The translations under genes were made by a program, and so were the position numbers. DNA of 64,000 nt from the NCBI GenBank assembly GCA_963669155.1, contig OZ022584.1:16113417-16177416 (forward strand), in the 5' to 3' direction. Positions 58,518 through 64,000 of this stretch are shown here, piece by piece; the first letter of the stretch is position 1, and each line of letters begins with the position of its first letter. This DNA comes from Arbacia lixula (Eukaryota; Echinodermata; Echinoidea; Arbacioida; Arbaciidae). Under the pieces are notes generated by a model. That model was given only the letters and a program-made list of their open reading frames with translations, did no database searches and was not told where the DNA came from.

Positions 58518-58707
58518 GTTTGGAGTAACGCTTCGACAATCCCATTACGGTACGACGAGCGATCGCGGTGGAACTTTCGGAGAAAACTGCATGTAAAGCT
58601 TGTTTTGTATACAGTGAACTGAATTTAAATAAAAAGGAGAGAAAAAAGAATGTTAAATCGAGTTATATTTGCCAATATGCGTGATGGATGGGGTTAGGAA
58701 TAATTGT
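58518..58707. other. Unique DNA
   Basis: Nothing recognised. Confidence 0.4.
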
Positions 58708-59060
58708 GACGGAGTGTGTAGGTATATGTGTGTTTGCGCGTGTGTGTGTGTGCGTGTGTGTGTGTGTGTGTATGTGTGTGTGTGTGTGTGTGTGTATGTT
58801 TGTGTTTATAAGTGTGCGTATGTATGTAGGTTTGTGAATGCTATGTCAACTAGTGTGCCAGTATGTGTATGCATATAAGTATGTGTATTTGTGTGTTTAG
58901 GTATACGTGTGTTTGTGGAAATGCGTGTATGTGTTTGTATAGGGGGAGTCTCCCCCTCCCCCTCACCTCCGATGTGTGTCAGTGTGTATGTATATATGAT
59001 CACAAATATATGTGTGATTGTGTGTTTGTGGATGTGTGTATTTACGTGTATGTAGGGGGC
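58708..59060. repeat. (GT)n cluster, imperfect
   Basis: (GT)n with TATG/GCG interruptions at 58708-58870, then TGTGTATG-type sequence to 59060, broken by a CCCCCTCCCCCTC patch near 58955. Confidence 0.9.
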
Positions 59061-59536
59061 GCCTCACCCTCCACCCCCTTCTACTCACCCCCACCCGTGT
59101 GTACAGACGTCTCAGAATGAGTCTTCCAGAGTGACAAATCCAGACCAGAAACGGTGGGATTGGGAGAAATCGTGTGGCAATCCCCCCTATTACGTCATCA
59201 CAACCCCCCTCCACTGCATCCCAGACCAGCTTAGCCCATCGCACCGAGGAGGGAGTCATCGAGGGGGCGAGTCACCCAGCCAACGTGGTCGAATCGGCCT
59301 CCGGGTTGAACAGTTCACTGGGGGAGGTGTGCGGGATACTGTGCTCGAAGTATCGGGGTGGTAATTTATTATTGAATTAAGATGAAGAAAGATAATATAC
59401 AGCACCCCATAGTATTTCACAAACTTTAGGACAAAAGTTCAGAGTCAACAAAAATTTTCAGACGAAACAAGGCAAACGAGAACAAAAGTAATTCTAGTTC
59501 TTAGCTAGAAATTAGTAAAATCAGCAAATAGTTTTA
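59061..59536. other. Unique DNA
   Basis: 59060-59360 is GC-richer with overlapping 68-98-codon frames on both strands and CATCGAGGGGGCGAGTCACC-type sequence; no motif recognised. AT-rich after 59370. Confidence 0.35.
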
Positions 59537-59608
59537 TTAACCCTTTCGATACCATAGGTGAATGAGATGTGTATTAAGTCAATGTGCTTCTGCTGACATA
59601 AGGTACTA
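59537..59608 (+). mobile_element. Family-B short palindromic element (copy 5)
   Basis: TTAACCCTTTCGATACCATA opens it; ATGTGTATTAAGTCAATGTG is the core; the right end AAGGTACTAA has lost its TTAA by one base. Length about 72 bp. Confidence 0.65.
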
Positions 59609-59812
59609 AGCAAATATGTTCGCATGCACAAGCAGTAAGAATGGATTCATTTCGTGAAGTGAATACCTTCCTCCAAATAAAACGAAGAACTTATTTACCA
59701 AAAAAAAAATGCTACAAAATGAGAAAAGCAAGTAAAAGCATTGTGTGTTCTGATTTCCAGTTTCCATGAAGGCACCTCTGGTCAAATAACCATGAGCAGA
59801 ACACATCAACGA

Positions 59813-59930
59813 GGGCCCTGTCTCAAAAATAGTTGCGATTGATAGAAATCGTAACACTGATTTTAGAGACATGGGATTGGACTTGCGATCAATTCAGAGC
59901 AATCTTAAGTGTTACATAAAAACGGGGCCC
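59813..59930. mobile_element. Family-C MITE (copy 2)
   Basis: GGGCCCTGTCTCAAAAATAG and GTTACATAAAAACGGGGCCC are terminal inverted ends, with GTTGCGATTGAT inside as in copy 1. Length 118 bp. The GATTGGACTTGCGAT centre is shared with copy 1. Confidence 0.82.
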
Positions 59931-61074
59931 TTCTCTTCATATAACCATGTATATTTGTATAAAGAGTCCCGTTTGCTAGCCATCAAGCCGTCATACTGCT
60001 TGACGTATTCCTCGGGAGGGTCGCGAACACATGCACTTCATTTGCAGCCGGATACAGCCGAGTTCGCGCCCTACTCGCGCAGCAAGCTACATTATTACAA
60101 ACCATGTTTCATGATTGACATGATTGAGAACGGAAGAGAGTTTGATTAGACAGAAAACCATGGCCTCACCATGACAACTGTTGTTGTTTTCTTTTGCTGC
60201 ACATACTGACAAATATCGCACCCCCTAAGAAAAAACGGCAGGTTCGTGATGGGGCAGGATTGTCACACCAATTGAGCTAAATTACAGCCAATTGAAATCG
60301 AGTTGGGACAGTCGAAACGATGATATGAGTGATTATAGTGCTTTGTCATATCGTCACATATCGTACATAATAAGGGAATGTTCGTGATGTGGGTGGATTA
60401 ATTGTAATACCGATTGGTTCTAATTTCCTCAGAATCCACTGACATCAAACTATGAACAACGCACTCTTAAATTAGTTTTAATGCCTATTCCTTCATCGCC
60501 TCATCAAAATAATGTTGCCCCCGGAGTTATCTATAGAAGTTTCTTCGTAGCGTATAACTAGATAATGATTGAATCATTCTTAATAATAGCATATTTTAAA
60601 TGATTATCAATTCTGATGGATTACAAAAAGTGTTTATCTCACAAGGTAGGCCCCAAACGTCACGCCCAAGTAGACCTTAATTCAACGCCCTAATCAACCA
60701 GAACGGGGTGGGCGGTCTCATCATTAGACCCTCTTCCGTGTCATCATGGTCAAGCCAAGTCATTGTCTCTGTCATACAAGCAATACAGTATAGCGGAAGA
60801 CGATCTGTATGCCTATCATTTTCCTATTATACTACTCCCCCGGATCTGCCATTATCAAGATATCACTGCGTCTCACTGCTCTTCCCTGCGTCTCAATGCG
60901 TCTAACTGCGATCTTACTGTGTTCTCATGTGCGCTGCCATGGCGACTGCACTGCGTCATTCCACTGCTCTCGTCACAGAACTTACCCGCTGCGCTTATTT
61001 TAAACATAGTGAGCATCGTAACAATTACTTTAATTGTCTGATTATTCTTCAATCGTGTACTTCTATTCCTCTCT
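59931..61074. other. Unique DNA
   Basis: GCTGCCATGGCGAC at 60933-60946 is a weak X-box (12 of 14). Short repeated TGCGTCTCA(C/A)TGC units at about 60866-60905. No gene recognised. Confidence 0.35.
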
Positions 61075-61098
61075 AAAAAAAAAAAAAAAAAAAAAAAC
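61075..61098. repeat. A24 homopolymer
   Basis: Uninterrupted run of 24 A. No AATAAA signal upstream, so a retroposon tail is not supported. Confidence 0.9.
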
Positions 61099-61239
61099 CG
61101 ATGTTTTCGAGTGGATAAGGATGGCTAAGGGTGTAAAGAGAATGGCACTGAACACTTAAGGTCATCGCAGATGACATGAAAAGGTCATTCGTACAACTCT
61201 GCTCCTGGGTAAATCAAAGGATCCGGTCAAAGGATTTAA

Positions 61240-61400
61240 TATGTAAGTAGGTGACGTCACATTTCAAGTCGCACGCCCTTACGACTGCAGAGTCGTAGCA
61301 ACACCGTGTCGTGTGGGTTGGCCTTTATATATTGAGATCAACACGCACCGGCTAGAGCTCACAGTGAAGGGCTCTTCTACGTTTTCACGTCAGCCATTCA
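61240..61400 (+). promoter_or_regulatory. Promoter-like arrangement: CRE, TATA, Inr
   Basis: TGACGTCA at 61252-61259, TTTATATATT at 61324-61333 and TCACAGT at 61359-61365 (6 of 7 of the Inr consensus, about 33 bp after the TATA) lie in order. Downstream, no long frame starts; the first ATG near 61556 gives a short peptide. It could be the promoter of a non-coding transcript or of a gene with a remote first coding exon. Confidence 0.25.
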
Positions 61401-62054
61401 ATAAATCCTACCCTAACGACCGGCTTTCGATCCCAAAGAGACTCACTTACGCCTTCCAAATCTCACTCATTTGGTTTTCATAATCTCATTTGGAATCAAA
61501 CACCCGTCTGACTTCGTAAATCTTTCCTCCTTCACTGCTCACTAGTGGGCTATACATGTCATCAAATCCCTCTTTATCAAAACATCAGTTATTACGCAAA
61601 TGATGTTTAATGCATGTAAATGGTGGATTCCCAAGAAATCCATGATATTTTAGGAAAGTAGAGATTCGTTCAAAATCGGGCACAAGATGGCGGTAGTGCA
61701 TGATGAATTACTGCTCTACCCACGAGGGACCCGCGTACGGTACGGTAAAAAAAAATCTTCCCTCGTGTGTTATAATAATTTGATATTTATGGAGGGTTAG
61801 TGAAAATTGTGGTATTAATGGTGTATTTTTTCTATTTTTATAGACTATAGTGTACCGTGATACTGTCAACAAGAAAGTCAAGTATCGAAATATTTAAAAA
61901 TTAAATATTGATAATTAAAACGCTTAGAGAATCAGCGTACATTAAATGTAGTCTAGGTGAGAAATACCTCATGAAATTTGTACTCTGAGTGATAATTTAC
62001 ATAGTTCTTCAGATAACAAAGAAATAAGTCATATAATTGTAAAGCAATCCTCGG
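61401..62054. other. AT-rich unique DNA with YY1-like motif
   Basis: CAAGATGGCGG at 61683-61693. Nothing else recognised. Confidence 0.35.
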
Positions 62055-62104
62055 TTAAAATTTATAGTAAGCCAATGGGATTTGAAATGCATGGTAATTT
62101 TAGG
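62055..62104 (+). mobile_element. Family-B element (copy 6, internally deleted)
   Basis: TTAAAATTTATAGTAAGCCA joins directly to ATGGGATTTGAAATGCATGG and GTAATTTTAGGG. About 30 bp of the left arm are missing. Confidence 0.6.
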
Positions 62105-62835
62105 GCATGGACCTATCATGGATGGACTGCGCTCGGATAGACCTCCTATGATCTATGATGAGCGCCGCCTCATAAAAATTCAAGACATTCAGGTGTTTTA
62201 AACAATACGCTGTATTTCTAATTAGGCAGTGCCTTCCTCTGAATAACAAAAGAAAATCTTTTTAGCCTTCGCTAGGAGTTCATAGCTGATCTTTTTACAC
62301 ACACTGTGAATAAGTTTTGGGGTGAGCGAATGAAAATTGTGATAAAATTATAGAAAGAATTTGGTCCTTGGCTTTTTCGGACATCTCCGGACACGAAATT
62401 GAGGTTGTTTCCATGGAAGGTGAAATACTCAATAAACGATTTACAAGATATTTTTAAGAAAATATGATTGGCCAATGTGCGATATGGAGGCATTTCTCTG
62501 ACATTTTTTTTGTACAGTATTCTCCTTTTATCACAAAAACGAAGCAACCATATTATCTGAAATTCACAGACTCGCATCATTATAAGTTGTACTACTACTA
62601 CTACTGCACATGCACTTCAGTTCATGAAGTAGTTCTGAAATCTTCTGCGCATACAAAATATAATATATTCCTCTAAATGCATAAAAAATTCCTCTTGCAT
62701 ATTTGGTGGCGGTCGTCACTGGATCAAAAAACCAAGTGCCTCAGATATTCGATTGTGCTATCAATGATCGCGACTGGTGTAGGAATAAATTATTCTTCGT
62801 GCCGACTCCAGTACTAACACCTTCCTGGTTCGGGT
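62105..62835. other. Unique DNA, mostly AT-rich
   Basis: A 102-codon minus-strand ORF (62272-62580) has mixed composition without a recognised motif. Short (CTA)n near 62590. No gene recognised. Confidence 0.35.
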
Positions 62836-62913
62836 TTGACTCTTTCATTATTATTGTCATGAAAATGTGTAGTAAGCCAATCGGTTTTCAAGGCTTGGTG
62901 ATGTAAGGGTTAA
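62836..62913 (+). mobile_element. Family-B element (copy 7)
   Basis: Left end TTGACTCTTTCATTATTATT, core GTAGTAAGCCAATCGGTTTT, right end TGTAAGGGTTAA. It shares its right TTAA (62910-62913) with the next copy. Confidence 0.78.
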
Positions 62914-62988
62914 CTCTCTCGTTACCATTGTCATGAAAATGTGTAGTAAGCCAATATGATTTGCAACGCCTCGTAAGGTAAGGGTTAA
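62910..62988 (+). mobile_element. Family-B element (copy 8, tandem)
   Basis: TTAACTCTCTCGTTACCATT, core GTAGTAAGCCAATATGATTT, right end GTAAGGTAAGGGTTAA. It is 79 bp, the same length as the copy at 6.73 kb. Confidence 0.85.
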
Positions 62989-63040
62989 CGTGCCTCGTGT
63001 ATGTTATTGACTATAAATACACACAAATCACATGACCGTG
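62985..63040 (+). mobile_element. Family-A element, partial (joined to B copy 8)
   Basis: It starts at the TTAA that ends B copy 8, with TTAACGTGCCTCGTGTATG, and carries the A core AAATACACACAAATCACATG. The right end is not recognisable. Confidence 0.55.
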
Positions 63041-64000
63041 GATGGTGTTCTAAACACATGGGTTTCAAGTATCGCAATGCTGGAACAGTCGCATCTTTTC
63101 GTCTTTTCACACATCAGCGGGAATACAACTATCCCCCCCCCCTCCCCCCTCCTCGCACTCCCATACACAAATGCCCCATCCCCACCCCCTACTCATAGAG
63201 ACAGAGTTCGAAATTTGAGCCCTGCTTTCAGATATTGTGTATCATCAAATCGACCACATTAATAAATCATAAATCATAAACAAAGTTTTGCTCCGCTATT
63301 TCTTTTACTATCTAAGATAAAAGGCTATATAAAATGGTTAAACCAATCTTATCTTGTATCTGCGCACTGTGAGATCCTAGATGTCGTTCAACCGTATAGG
63401 GAGCCCGAGACCTCCCGGGTCTACCCGGCTAGTGTCAACCAAGAACCCGCTCAAAGACAGTTCGGCGTGAAGACGTAGTATGTTGTATGTCCAGTCGCAT
63501 GAGTGTGTATTGTGAGAGAAACACATTTGCTGTTTACATTTTCTATGGCATTAACATTTTAGTGTCAAGATCCTATCGCTATTGATTGGAAACAACACTT
63601 CATCGTCCACGCCTTAATACATAATACATAATACATATAATACATCTAATACAATACATAATCTATGGTACGAATCATTTTAAATTTAGAATAACAAATC
63701 ACTGACAATAAGCATTAAATATAACTACGCTGGCTTGTTCCTTGTTCCAATATTTTTTTTGTGGTTGTTGATGGTAGAAATAGGGTTAAGACAGGGACGA
63801 ATTTGACGCGTATTACAACGTAGTCGGAGAACTTCACCGCTTCATCAGCAATAACATGGCGCCTATTCCACTCTCTTGCCACTATAGGTAAATCATTCGA
63901 TGGATATGAGCGAATATACTGTTTTTCGTTATATATTCAAATGTTATGCACGTTGTTACTAATGGTAACCCCAAAGCTTGTTCGAGGTTTGACCGAGTCG
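63041..64000. other. Unique DNA to the end of the window
   Basis: C-runs at 63136-63155; TAATAAATCATAAATCATAAA near 63260 (short AT repeat); (ATACATA)n at about 63617-63660. No gene recognised. Confidence 0.4.

Noticed and set aside
61075-61098. Poly(A) tail of a retroposon
   Set aside because: No AATAAA, no coding remnant and no target duplication are visible; a plain homopolymer is the simpler reading.
63200-63290. tRNA-derived SINE
   Set aside because: GAGTTCGAAATTTGAG is only loosely box-B-like, there is no box A at the right distance, and the ATAAATC tail is short.
1-64000. tRNA, rRNA or spliceosomal RNA genes, retroviral or Polinton fossils
   Set aside because: I looked for box-B-like GGTTCGA motifs, snRNA starts, long terminal repeats and capsid/integrase-like frames by eye and saw none that hold up. 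Short or decayed examples could be missed without a profile search.

Overview
This is a 64-kb stretch of nuclear DNA from an animal, most likely a marine invertebrate deuterostome; a sea urchin is my best guess. I see no gene that can be named with confidence. The case for an animal: LINE 3' ends with decayed reverse-transcriptase C-termini, several families of short inverted-repeat elements (MITEs), very abundant (CT/GA)n, (CA/GT)n and poly-C tracts, and no bacterial gene organisation. The sea-urchin guess rests on my memory that short elements starting GGGCCCTGT..TTATAAAGAGTTGCGATTGAT-like and TTAACCCTTTGTGTGCCA-like sequence occur in echinoid and amphioxus DNA. No search was run.

Layout. 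0-13 kb: unique AT-rich DNA broken by CT/GA and CA microsatellites, a three-copy tandem array at 6.03-6.66 kb and the first family-B elements. 13-27 kb: long pyrimidine or purine tracts, one exon-like ORF (17.7 kb) and a long (GAA)n tract (26.4 kb). 27-36.7 kb: the quietest part, mostly unique sequence with a few motif-rich blocks that could be regulatory. 36.7-40 kb: a 600-bp GA/GACA tract and a long inverted repeat (arms about 134 bp, roughly 94% identical) around a (CTA)n-rich spacer. 42.4-46.3 kb: a chain of family-A elements, a LINE tail, a (GT)n tract, a second LINE tail in reverse and a palindromic element with a 12-bp tandem repeat. 47-56.4 kb: a hairpin element with perfect 37-bp arms (50.2 kb), an 825-bp purine tract and two family-D elements, one interrupted by a 5'-truncated LINE with a 7-bp target duplication. 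56.4-64 kb: a retroposed-looking 3' end, then a cluster of A, B and C elements.

Most long reading frames here are translations of simple repeats (Ser/Leu, Cys/Val, Arg/Glu, poly-Glu or poly-Lys runs) and are not genes. Four or five ORFs of mixed composition are listed at low confidence.

The most interesting signals are non-coding: (1) the TTAA-bounded ~91-bp and ~80-bp palindromic families, which chain together by sharing the TTAA; (2) at least six near-perfect RFX X-box palindromes (GTTACCATGGYAAC type) scattered through gene-free DNA, with seven exact TGACGTCA sites; (3) the 38-kb inverted repeat; (4) the polarity of G-runs at the 3' end of (GA)n tracts. The likeliest reading is an intergenic or large intronic region, perhaps a regulatory desert, shaped by MITE insertion and microsatellite growth. 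All coordinates, matches and identities were read by eye.
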